From assembly GCA_004369085.1 (NCBI GenBank), contig ML210150.1, forward strand, positions 310,001-374,000: 64,000 nucleotides of DNA. Reading direction: 5' to 3'. The notes beneath the pieces were generated by a model. It saw only the letters and a list, made by a program, of their open reading frames with translations. It had not been told where the DNA came from and ran no database searches. Each line of letters opens with the position of its first letter. The first letter of the stretch is position 1. This document shows positions 1 to 9,928 of this stretch, in pieces. The translations under genes and the position numbers were made by a program. This DNA is from Coprinopsis marcescibilis (Eukaryota > Basidiomycota > Agaricomycetes > Agaricales > Psathyrellaceae).

Positions 1-285
1 GGCGTTTTTGTAAGGCATTTCGTATTCTTTCCACAATTTCCTGACCCAACTACTGTGTATGTCAGGAACTATAAACCTACAGACTCGGACCTTGAGGACG
101 AAGACGAAGACGACGAAGACGACGATGATCCCTCGACTTGGTTTGAGGACGACCAGGACGATGGTATCAAGGGACAGAACATAGTCGAGCCAGACTTCGA
201 GGATGAAATTTCGCATATCATTCAAGTGGACCGCAGCAGGGGGAATTACGATAGCTTTTATCAGCCAGGGAACGGAGAAAATTAA
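1..285 (+). CDS. 3' end of an unidentified gene with an acidic tail
   Basis: An open frame enters the window at base 1 and closes with TAA at 283-285, so about 94 C-terminal residues are visible. After a short hydrophobic start (VRHFVFFPQFP) the protein becomes extremely acidic, with an uninterrupted run of Asp and Glu around bases 91-130. It then shows a mixed acidic tail ending in YQPGNGEN. The GTG at base 55 is only an internal codon, not a start. The acidic tail suggests a nuclear or ribosome-biogenesis type protein, but I do not recognise the family and assign no function. It converges with the ankyrin-FYVE gene whose stop lies 63 bases downstream. Confidence 0.6.
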   Translation, partial: GVFVRHFVFFPQFPDPTTVYVRNYKPTDSDLEDEDEDDEDDDDPSTWFEDDQDDGIKGQNIVEPDFEDEISHIIQVDRSRGNYDSFYQPGNGEN

Positions 286-347
286 ATAAATAAGTAGCAC
301 ATGTGTTATCCAACGAGACCACGACGGAGAGATATCAATCCAAAAGT

Positions 348-3300
348 CTAGCGGGCATGCACTGGACAGTTCTTTCCACGCTGTAGCCAAGAAGATAGGC
401 AAGCTGACACATAATCAGAGGACACTCTGTTGTGACACAAACCACTCACCACTGTGGAAGCTACAGAAGCAACTGAGACGTGCAACCATAGATCCTGCGA
501 ACCGTCAAGCAATTTGCGTAACTGAAACGAATACAACACACCTTTGACAAATTCTTCGAGGCATATAACACCTGAATCCATTATCGGCGACTGTTTTCGA
601 AACTAGCCAAGAACACTCACATTCCACTCCAAGTAAGGTGCTTTCGGCAGGCAAGCAGTAAACTAGGTATTTAGCAGCTTGAGGTGTTGTACTGCTACCT
701 CCTTCTAGACAGTTACGGACATGTAGCTCTTGTTCTTGAGGTCCGCCGACATCATCTAGGCTTTGAAAACAAACAGGACAACTGAGATGTGTAAGCAGAA
801 TATCTATTGGAAAGGCGGAAGTCCCTTACTCGGCCAAATCGCTCAACTGAGAGCTGGACTGTCGACGTGACAGACTTCCCGGAATCGTCAATCGTTCATG
901 GTCAACAACGATTCGTTCTAAGGCGTTTCCGCCGCTGTTATAAAGACGGCTTGGGACCTCCGCATAAACCTCATCGTAGCATCCGAGGCAGACACGTTGC
1001 GGAGCGTTTCCAGTAGGAGCAGATGGCAATGCGGGGTCGTGGACAATGTCAGAGGGATCGAGCAGGACCCGATGAGAAGAACAACGATCGCAGAATATTC
1101 GACCGCATTTCCTGCAATGCTACGGAATCCTGTTACGGTGTGCCCAACGTATATAGATTTGCAACATACATGCTAAATGAATATCAGCAAAGAAATGAGC
1201 TCAGAACAAAGACATGACATACTCTGCGATTAATGAAGTTAAAGCGCCTTTGACATTCTCGGCACTGTTGAACCGTTTCATCTCGTTCCCATTGGGCATT
1301 GAGTTGATGCGGCGTAGGCGAGGTCCACCTTGAAGTTAGCATCTTTTGCGGAGCCTCGTGAGTGGGTACACGAAAATCGGGTGCTTGAGATAGTTGTGGA
1401 GTCAAATCGGCGGGTATACGAGAACTTCCTGGGGTATTAATATAGTCCGTGGATGCAGCCCTCGAAATCGGTCTGGGAGAAGGCGCCGGGTATATAAACT
1501 CATCGTCGGAAGAGTCGTCTTCATTTTCGTCATTGGGACCTTCGTGGCTCACTTCAGTTAAAGGGACACCACACACATGCAAAACATTTACCTTGATCAC
1601 CAATAAGCAAGCCAGAAGACGCGGCAGAAGATTTTCGTCTCTCGAGTTCTCTACTATATGCATTTAGCAGGACTTCTGCTTGCACTCTACGCTCAGGATC
1701 CTCGTCGTCTATGTTTTCACCATTAATAACAGGCAACGTCTGGCGATAGAATTAAAACTTACCAAGGATGCCTTCCCTTAGTTCGGTTGTCGCTCTTTCA
1801 AGCTTAGCGATGGACCTACGGACGTCGATGGACGAGTCGCCAGCAGTGTCACTGTACTGTATTTGGCTTCCGACCAGATACCTAGCTCTAGCGACATAAT
1901 CTCGGGAAGAGGATATCGGGTTAGAAATAACCAGCTCTAACTCTTGACTCTCGGAAAGGTTCCGTTCTCGAGGCTCTTCCGTGTACGGGATGAGAGCCCC
2001 ATCTGAGTCAAGGTAGTACATAGCACCATCCGGTTCCAGAAATGGAAGAGGAGGTATATCCAATCTTCTACGCATGATTCTGACCCAGCGACGGCGCCTT
2101 ACCCAGGTTGGATAGTTCCTGCTAGAATTCGGAGCAATGCTCGAAGAGGTGCCCAATCCTGCGGCGATAACTCCAGACCCATTCAGGATGCGCTGAAGCC
2201 GCATTGGCTTCTCGGCGACCCAGCGCTCATCCGATTCGCTGAAAGATTGAGCATACTGCCAACCCTCTTCAGCGTCTACAGCTGGGTGGGTGACGTCGAG
2301 AGTCCAGTCAGAACTGGCGTGGATGCTGTGAGTGCATTGAATCTTTCGACTAGGAATAGACCTTACAGCCAAAAGTGACTCCTTTCTCCACCGTCGGCAG
2401 AAGGCGCATCTGCCAACGCTGGCTTTGGGAGGACCCAGGGCGCCTCTCGAGCAGGAAGGTGCACCCCGCTACGCCATGCGGGAACTATGCGCGCCCCTGT
2501 CTCGTTATCGGGAATGAGCAGTTTAAGCTCGTACGGGGTTCGCCGACCTTGTTTCCCAAGCCCAGATGTGGAAAATTTGGGACGCCCACCGGAAACGGCG
2601 ACCGTCTTTAGCCGTGTGTCTAGTCGTTGGTTTTCGTAAAGAATGACTGGCAAAGTGGTATGAACTAGCAAAGGATTGTAAGGCGTGGTTGCGTTGCGCC
2701 AGTACGCGGACTCCGCTTGTTGTAGCACCTTATCATCTGTAAGCTCCAATGCGCTGTCATAGCCATTTAGAAGGGAGCTCACTTCGCAGATCCAGACTTC
2801 AAAAACAGCCGCAGCAACGTCGTACGCAGTTTCGCCCCACTTGTTGCGTATCAGGGGATTCGCAGATTGCTTGTTCAGTAGGTAGTGGACTACTGGAAGG
2901 TGGCCCTTTGACGCAGCATTCACTTTCGAGAAGTTAGAGAAGATCATATAGCTTGATAACAAAACCGCACTTAATGGAGTCCATCCGTCGTTGCTGCGAA
3001 CATCGACTCCCGGAGCGCCTTCATTTATGGTGGCAGCGCCGCCCTTCTCGCATAGCCAGCGAACTATATCAAGGTAACCCTACGAAGTTTGAGCAAGACT
3101 CTAGATTGTCAAGGAAGTATGTGGCACCTTTGAACATGCGTTATGCAATGCCGTCCAGCCATCAGCATCTCGAGCGTGTACATCTGCCTTATGCGGGAGC
3201 AAATACTGCAGAATAGCAATGTGGCCATTGTGAGCAGCTTTGTGCGACGGCGTCTATAGCCTGGGTCAATTGGGCCAAGACGCACAAAGTCGTCAAGCGT

Positions 3301-3828
3301 ACCTCTCCTTCTCGATCTTCCATGTCGGGCATTGCACCGCAATGTTCAATGACTTCAACAGACAAACTCAGTTTCATAGGGGAATTTCAAAGAAAACAAA
3401 CTTACGCCATGCCACTACAGCCAGATGGCCACGGCTGGCGGCAGTATGTAAAACTGTCTGTCCGGTTCGTGTGGATGCATCGTTGGCAAGATTGAAAGGT
3501 TGCACAGCGTTGGAGTCCGTTGCTGTCTTGAACAATCTTTGTAGTTGCACAAAGTCCCCCGATGACGCTGCCGCGCAAAGAGATTCCAGCTGTGCGGGGC
3601 TTGGATGGTGGGATAGGGCAGCTACTCCTGCCGTTGTTCCCGTTTCCTCGGTAAGGTTTCCCGGATAGACAAAGGCGTCGTCATCGTCTTCTTCTTCTTC
3701 TGCAGGTCGATTAACGTCGTATGTGGGATTGGACCCATCTAGTCGAAGGACATCCGTTGGTTCGCCGCTACTCCGAACTGAGCGTCAGAGCTTCGAATTT
3801 GAGGTAAACGCAACTTACCGTTGCCCAT
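348..3828 (-). CDS. Ankyrin-DysF-FYVE-RING protein, probable endosomal/vacuolar E3 ubiquitin ligase
   Basis: A multi-exon gene of roughly 900-1,000 residues. The start is an ATG at 3826-3828 on a 10-nt first exon (intron 3778-3818) giving MGNVRSSG. At least four ankyrin repeats follow (HKAAHNGHIAILQYLL, DGWTALHNAC, WGETAYDVA) between about 2750 and 3500. Next is a DysF-type segment (GWQYAQSF, then WVRRRRWVR, about 2070-2330). A FYVE finger is split over two introns: WERDETVQQCRECQRRF, then HCRKCGRIFCDRC, then RVCLGCYDE (about 900-1310). At the C-terminus VICLEEF and LSCFCSFHSACL with CPVH form a RING-H2-like finger ending at the stop, 348-350. FYVE fingers bind PI3P and FYVE-RING proteins such as Pib1 are ubiquitin ligases; the ligase role here is inferred. 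The exons chain without a promoter-sized gap, so I treat it as one gene. Confidence 0.8.
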
Positions 3829-4004
3829 GAACGTCGTTATCAAGTACGATGGCTGAGAGAGACATGGGCAAGCGATTGATGACCTTTCAAACCTTTCCTG
3901 CCTTGCGCTCTACTGGCCACTATCACAACGAGCAGCTCGGGAGTCAGAACCCATTTTATAACTTTCGGCGAGTACACTACCTTGCTTAGGTGGCGGTGCT
4001 AGTT

Positions 4005-4010
4005 CACGTG
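4005..4010. promoter_or_regulatory. CACGTG E-box, first of a pair
   Basis: Perfect CACGTG, about 177 bp upstream of the ankyrin-FYVE ATG at 3828. A second copy lies at 4044-4049. CACGTG is the core site of Cbf1/USF-type bHLH factors; occupancy is inference. Confidence 0.4.
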
Positions 4011-4043
4011 GTCATTGATTGGCCATCAGCATCATGCCACTAC

Positions 4044-4049
4044 CACGTG
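4044..4049. promoter_or_regulatory. CACGTG E-box, second of a pair
   Basis: Second perfect CACGTG, 39 bp from the first, about 216 bp upstream of the ankyrin-FYVE start codon. Two identical palindromic hexamers this close are unlikely by chance in 550 bp. Confidence 0.4.
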
Positions 4050-4237
4050 GCACTGAAGAACGGGTCTTTGTCTTGAAAACCCCAAATTCCAATATTCAAT
4101 ATTCAAAACTAGGAGATGTTGGCTTGCGAGAAAGGCCATTCCAGTGTGGCAAGTTATGGATACAGCAGAAACCGACTTTGTGTTTAATTCAATTAATCGA
4201 AAAGTAGACATTCAAGTTGCATGCTGCAGACTACTAA

Positions 4238-4270
4238 TTAGTACTATGTAGTATTAGTACTAGCTAGTAC
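4238..4270. repeat. Repeated TTAGTACTA with a 14-bp perfect palindrome
   Basis: TTAGTACTA occurs at 4238-4246 and again at 4254-4262. The second copy runs into the perfect palindrome GTACTAGCTAGTAC at 4257-4270. The block is AT-rich and intergenic. It could be a factor binding cluster or simple-sequence decay; nothing in the sequence decides. Confidence 0.55.
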
Positions 4271-4375
4271 ACCAGTCGATCGAACCAAGGAATAAAATAC
4301 CACGAAATCCTGCGACACTTGAAAAAGAGTGGCGACATTTGCTGGGATGTGGAATCTCTTGGTAAATTGGTTTGA

Positions 4376-6797
4376 CTACGGTGTGACCATGTCAAATGTT
4401 TCTACGTGGAGTGTCACTGGCCGTCGACCCTTGAGAGCGGCCCCAGCGCTTGCTTTCCCAGAGGTTAACGCCGCACGAACGGACGTTGTAAGCCCAGCTG
4501 GACCAGCAACTAGACTCAATGTTAGTATTTTCTCACTCTAACAGGTCCTGTGACTTACTATCCACAGAAACGGGTCCATTTGCAATCGAAATTTCCTCGT
4601 CTAAAAGAGTCTGAACATCCGGTCGACCGTGGTAAATTTTTGCGTTGCTTGAATCTGATTCGGGTTCGATGTATACAATCTCATCCTTTTCAGGCTGCAC
4701 GTTTGGGAAAATGCCAGGCTTGTTCCCAGGAGAGATTCCAGCACCAGTGATATATATGCGTGCTTCCACGATCAGTGGCTTTTTCACCGACGCCAGCGCT
4801 TCGGATATAATTTTATTTATCCATGGGAGATTTCCTTGTTGCGAAATGAATAGATATACCAAGAAAAAAGCGGGAATCCTTACCGTCACCTCGCACAATC
4901 CATACAAATAGTAACCGGTGGACGGCCGAACTTCCTCCAGTCGATGATAGCCTAGCAATGAGCCGGGAAAGAATCAGACGACCGTTAAACGTTCGATAAA
5001 ATAACGTTCGCTTTACCTGATCAAATCCAAAAGTTGGGGAAGCGTGTAGGATATACCTGATCCACCTGCAAGGCAAAATTGAGTCTAGTGCCATCAAAAA
5101 TATATGGCAGGCTCCCCGTACCAGCTATAAGGATAGATGTCGAAAACTGGTGCAAAGATGGGGGGAATCCATAAGGTCCATCCACGTATGCAGTGATCGT
5201 ACCGCTACCATGTTCGCTGATATGATTTTTGAGGCGCCTTGTCAAGCCATCTCTAGCACGGATGAGAAATACGACGTCCCTCTCTGCCGGTGTCGTTCCG
5301 TCCAGGTTGTATGGAATCGTGGAAATGGTAAAGGGGTGGAATTCGAGCGCCCATTTGCTGATCTTTGGTATGCAGACATATGCGTGCTGACCTGGTCTCC
5401 AAGTGAATTGGCGCTTCATTGTAAGGCGGATAGTATCGGGTGTAAGGAGCTCAATCGTTCCTTGTGCTTTAGAGGAGGCGCTACACCTCCAGTAGTTGTT
5501 CCATAACAGCCCAGTCACCCGCAGGATTCGATCAAGCCCCCAAAGGACGAATGATGGCCATACATAGTAGCCGTAACTAGAAGGAAAAACAACACTTCAG
5601 GCGAATACGGCTATAAAGAGAGGACCAACTCACCCCAAAGGATAAACATGGAAGAAAGCGGTGATGATAAAAATCCTAATGTGGCATTAGCAGGCATGCA
5701 ACTTGAATTCACAATGTAATCAACACTCACGACATAAGGACCAGGTGTCCCATAAAGAAAAACTCGAAAATGGCTTGCCGGAAGATTCTTAAAGAGAGGA
5801 AAGTACCTGCAGTAAGGGCTGCAATACCAGTGAAACCCGCAATCATATGTGGCATCGAAAAGGTGACATGAGGGGGAAGACTGTATATCAGAAATCATAA
5901 GTTTTCAATAAATTAATCGACCAAAGAGAACCCACTCGGTGATAGCTCTGCCGATCACATGGATCCACAGAAATACAAACACTGTTCGTCCTGACGCTCG
6001 ATGAAGTACATTAAGCTTTATGATAGGTCCGTTAGATACATTGGGCCTGCAAAAGTGCTGGTCATGTTTACCTTCTCATGGCTGAGGCCAGTCAAGACTA
6101 CCAGTGTTACTTAGCTAAACGCATACATAGGACACGGCATGGGAGCGATACTCACAAGAAACGACACTGTTTTTATTGGCCAGAGCTACGACAAGGGGAA
6201 GTTGCGCTGTCGCGATCATTCCAGCTCGAGCCTTGTAGAAGTTGGTCTCGAGATTTCGGGCTAAAATGCTTGAGTTGAGCTTCATTCTGTTCAACCATAA
6301 TTGGCGTAGCACTTACTGTTGATGAATAGCCAGATTAGGTTGGCTGAGATGTAAGCCGAGACGAATGCGAGCTCTCCAACTGTTCCGAGGCTGTACGGGC
6401 CAATGCAGAGGCTCCATCTGAATACAACAATCCTAAACGCCGTCGAGATAGATGCACCAATGGCACCAACGCAGCTCGGAGTGTCGCTCGAAGCGACAAC
6501 AACGGGTTGTGCCTTTTCGAGGGTAGAGGGTTCTCGACCAGCAGACAACCGTGCCCGAGGTTTCCTAGTAGAAACGAAGAGATGGTACAATCTGCGAACC
6601 CAATTGACTACGGTGAAGAAGGCGAGGACACTGCCTAGAAAAATCCAGACATCTTTGACATAATGCTTGTCGTTGGCCTTTCGGGTCTGAAGATCGGCAT
6701 AGGTGATTGCATCTACACCGGAACTGGTGAGAAGAGGCAGGATCAAGAGAAATCTGGAGGGAGAGGCCATGGTGAGGGAGGTCTTGAGGAACCTCAT
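4376..6797 (-). CDS. Ferric-chelate reductase (FRE / NADPH-oxidase-like family)
   Basis: Reduces extracellular ferric chelates at the plasma membrane, moving electrons from NADPH through FAD and haem. The ATG at 6795-6797 opens a signal-peptide-like N-terminus (FLLILPLLTSSGVDA). Several membrane segments follow, including VWIFLGSVLAFFTVVNW, and a ferric-reductase core with LHRASGR and WIHVIGRA, which carry candidate haem histidines. The FAD site is HPFTISTIP with RPGQHAYVCIP before it. The NADPH-binding glycine motif is rebuilt across an intron as ILIAGTG joined to GSGISYTLP. The C-terminus reads VRAAL and VTLHVETF and stops at 4376-4378. About a dozen introns, roughly 580 residues. No oxidase or permease partner lies next to it. 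Family assignment is secure; the substrate metal is inferred. Confidence 0.9.
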
Positions 6798-7568
6798 GGT
6801 ACGATGACCCTTTTATCAAGAGTGCTAGGGAAAATGACCTCCCTTTTTAGTTCTTTCAGTCAGGCCCCTTTCTCCGAGAGCACGCGCACTGTAATTGAAT
6901 GAAGCGTGCTCGACCATCGGATGAATCGACTCTAAAAGTTCGGAGCAATTGGGTACTATAGGTTGGCAAGATAAGCCCCGAATGCGTGAAATGGAGGCAA
7001 GACAGACGACGGGGGTTTTAGCCTCGATGAAAGAAGGAGAAGCACGTCCCACGGCTGAGAAGGGCAACGCAAGGTATGCAAGGTTGGAAATTTCCTAGAA
7101 TGGGTTCCCCGCATACATGGTTGGCAGGATGGCGTTATACAGACATACGGACCCGGCTGTAGACACAGTTTTCGAACTGGCAACGGGATATGGCGCTTTG
7201 CGGCGGAGGACACTGGTCGTAGTCAACCACTAGCCGAAGTTAGTGTCAGCGTTACTCGAACCGTTGGAGCTAAAAGTCACACACACACATGGGATTAGCC
7301 AGTTGAATGTATTGTCCACCTCGATTGTGACGAGCCACCATACAGTGCGGTGGGCGTTTGCAGAACAAGAGCGTATTCAATCTTGAAAATGACTTGAAAC
7401 AGGGAGAAGCAAAGAACTCGTAGAACATTCACATCCACGCGGACACCATATACACGGGGAAAGGTGTGACCTTTCCGTCTTGTATTTGAATGTGGGAAGT
7501 GTGGAAGTTTTCTTGAAGACTGCGAGTGGGGATGCTGGAAGCTCAAGCTTTGTTGCACGAGCTCGAAG
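6798..7568. other. Intergenic region upstream of the ferric reductase
   Basis: I find no supported gene. The reductase promoter lies here, with a TTATCA (GATA-type core on the minus strand) just upstream of its start codon and a short CA repeat at about 7278-7289. Open frames in this stretch have no recognisable protein pattern or splice logic. Confidence 0.5.
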
Positions 7569-7887
7569 TCAAAGATAACCTGCGGTTGATATGAATACGG
7601 AGATTACAATAACAGTCGGTTTCTGTATTTTTGAAAAGAAAAAAAAACTTCGGATTTTCTCTGACGACACCATACATACCAATGGGGGCGAGGTAGTCGC
7701 CCATACGTGTGCGTCCGGATCTACTCATAGTATTGCCATACGAAGATCTCGATATCACGGGAACCTCGTTGTTGAATCGTTGAAAAGAAGGCCAGCTGAA
7801 GAGCGTTGGAGAAAAAGAGGTTGATTTATATCTGGATCGACGAAGTAGATAAGAACAGTACCGTGGGCCCGGCATTCCTTTTCTCAT
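7569..7887 (-). CDS. Doubtful small gene, mitochondrial-presequence-like N-terminus
   Basis: An ATG at 7885-7887 opens MRKGMPGPRYCSYLLRRSR, rich in Arg and Ser with no acidic residue, and the frame continues to MGDYLAPI. There a strong donor (gtatgt) and a strong acceptor (ccgcag) bound an intron of about 90 nt; joining them ends the protein almost at once as GYL-stop at 7569-7571, about 72 residues. A different frame gives a competing 63-residue spliced product starting MASSSPTAS upstream. I recognise neither. The well-formed intron is the best argument that something is transcribed here. Confidence 0.25.
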
Positions 7888-8175
7888 CGCCAAAGACAAA
7901 GGCAGAAGGACGAATTGCTCGACGATAAGCTGGGGACGAGTTGGTGGCAGTCGATGCTGTGGGTGAGGATGATGCCATTTGTGGTAAGGGCAGAGCAATG
8001 ACCCGAGTCAGCTGAATCATTTGACTCGGTACTCCGAGCTCTCCACTCGCATAAGACTCTCTGAGTAATTGAGTGCACGCATCTTTCTTGGTTTATTCCA
8101 GCTCTGGCGACACTTTTGCGAAGTAGACTCAGTCATCTAGTCTCCACCAACGTCAAAAGATCATTCGTAGCATCG

Positions 8176-9905
8176 ATGGCGAACGGCAGTGTTGCAACCG
8201 CACCTGACAGGTCCAATTTGATTTCCTTCTCCTCCAGGCTAAAGGAAGGCCGTGCATTGGCTCAAGATGTCTGGTCGATCTTTGCGTACGTCTTGCCGTA
8301 TTCAATTGGTGTCGCAACGGTACTGACTGGAGCACAAAAGAGCTGCAAATCTGCCTGCCGATTGTATAAATTTAGGACAGGGCTACATGAATTTCCCACC
8401 GCCCAAATGGGTGACAGAGGCAGCTGAGGAGGCCTTGAAATCGGTGGCACCCAATCACTACTCCCATCCTCGAGGTCGAATTCGTCTTCGAGAAGCCCTC
8501 AAGCAGTTCTACAGCCCCCTTCTCAACCGCGATCTCGATGTCGAGTCAGAAGTCCTTGTCACAAGCGGAGCTAATGAAGGTATGATCGCCTACTGATGTT
8601 TCCATGTGGCCCTGTTCACGATGTAGCATAGGCCAGTACTCAGTCTTCACTGCGTTCCTGGAACATGGCGACGAGGTCATCATGTTCGAGCCTTTCTTCG
8701 ACCAATACCTCCCATCTGTGACTTTTAACGGAGGAACTCCGGTCTATGTGCCTCTCCATCCTCCAACCTCTTCCAAGCTTCAAAGCGTAAGCAATGAATG
8801 GACCATTGACTTTGACGAACTCCGGTGAGTATAACTCCATTGACGCCGAACTTTATTAATGGAGAGCAGACGGGCAATAAGCCCCCGCACCAAGATGATC
8901 ATTGTAAACACTCCACATAACCCAGTTGGCAAAGTGTTCTCTCGGGAAGAACTTGAGAAGATCGCTGCTCTTGCTGAGGAATTCAACCTCCTTATAATGT
9001 CAGATGAAGTAGTAAGTGGTAATTTGGCTCAATGCTGAGGAATGAGACTAATTAGCCGATGCAGTACGATTGTCTTGTGTTTGACGGCAAAGAGCATGTG
9101 CGCATTGCTACTCTTCCAGGCATGTGGGATCGAACTGTGACCGTTGGCTCCGCCGGAAGTTGGTATTCTCACGCTTTCAAACCTGACACAGGGTTGACCG
9201 GTTCCTGTCCTATAAACAGAGGCTTTTGCAGCAACTGGTTGGAGGATAGGTTGGCTCATTGCCCCACCTTCGATTATCCAACCAACTCTCGCGGCCTCCA
9301 CGCGTATTATCTTCTGCTCGAACTCCCCTCTGCAAGAAGCCGCTGCTGCTGGTCTTGAGCAGGCGAAAGAAAGGCGTTTCTTCGAAACACAGCTCGCCGA
9401 ATACACAGAGCGACGAAAGATTTTATGCAATGCCTTCGATGACTTGGGCCTGAAGTATACTATCCCGGAAGGAAGCTACTTTGTTCTCCTTGTAGGTTGA
9501 CTTCCTTTCGTTCCAACTGGTTGATTTTTAACGTGCTTGACTGCCAGGATATTTCCAAGGTGAAATTCCCCGAAGATTATCCTTTCCCTGTAAGCGTACT
9601 TGGCAGAGGTCGTGATTTCCGGTACGTTGAATGTTCCTCCGATTCCGATAACTTCTCTAATATTTTGCTTCAGGGCTTGCTGGTTTATCGCGACAGAAGT
9701 TGGGGTTTCATCAATCCCTGTCAGCGAGGTAAGGGGTACTACAATACATTGTGAACAATCTGGTTAAGTTTTTTTCTAGTTCTATTGCGAGGAGCACGCT
9801 CAAATTGGAGAGGCTTATGCCAGATTCGCTTTCTGCAAAGACACCGAAACGTTAAACAGTGCTGCTGTCAAGTTGGCTCGCTTGAAAGAATTTATTGATA
9901 ACTAA
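8176..9905 (+). CDS. BNA3: Kynurenine-type aminotransferase (PLP fold-type I)
   Basis: Transaminates kynurenine or related amino acids, making kynurenic-acid type products; family of yeast Bna3 and mammalian KYAT. The ATG at 8176-8178 gives MANGSVATAPDR. Conserved elements follow: GQGYMNFPPPKW, NHYSHPRG, VTSGANEG, HGDEVIMFEPFFDQY, VNTPHNPVGKVFS and SDEVYDCLVFDG. The PLP lysine lies in SAGK, joined to AFAATGWRIGW across an intron near 9153-9220. The C-terminus closes with RLKEFIDN and TAA at 9903-9905. About nine introns, roughly 415 residues. The frame stays open upstream of the ATG and encodes an Arg/Ser-rich, presequence-like stretch without an ATG. It converges with the helicase, 23 bp between stop codons. 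The exact substrate is inferred. Confidence 0.88.
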
Positions 9906-9928
9906 TCGTACATAGGCTGTAGTAGAAA

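Larger units (their letters stand above)
3829..4375. other. Intergenic region upstream of the ankyrin-FYVE gene
   Basis: No convincing coding frame. It is the 5' flank of the minus-strand ankyrin-FYVE gene and the 3' flank of the minus-strand ferric reductase. It carries two CACGTG boxes and an AT-rich cluster of TAGTAC-type repeats, listed separately. Confidence 0.6.

Noticed and set aside
1752..2372. A separate gene for the DysF segment
   Set aside because: Its apparent ATG is in intron sequence; both ends splice into the ankyrin and FYVE exons.
6956..7213. 85-residue minus-strand open frame upstream of the ferric reductase
   Set aside because: Low-information composition and no neighbour or motif support.
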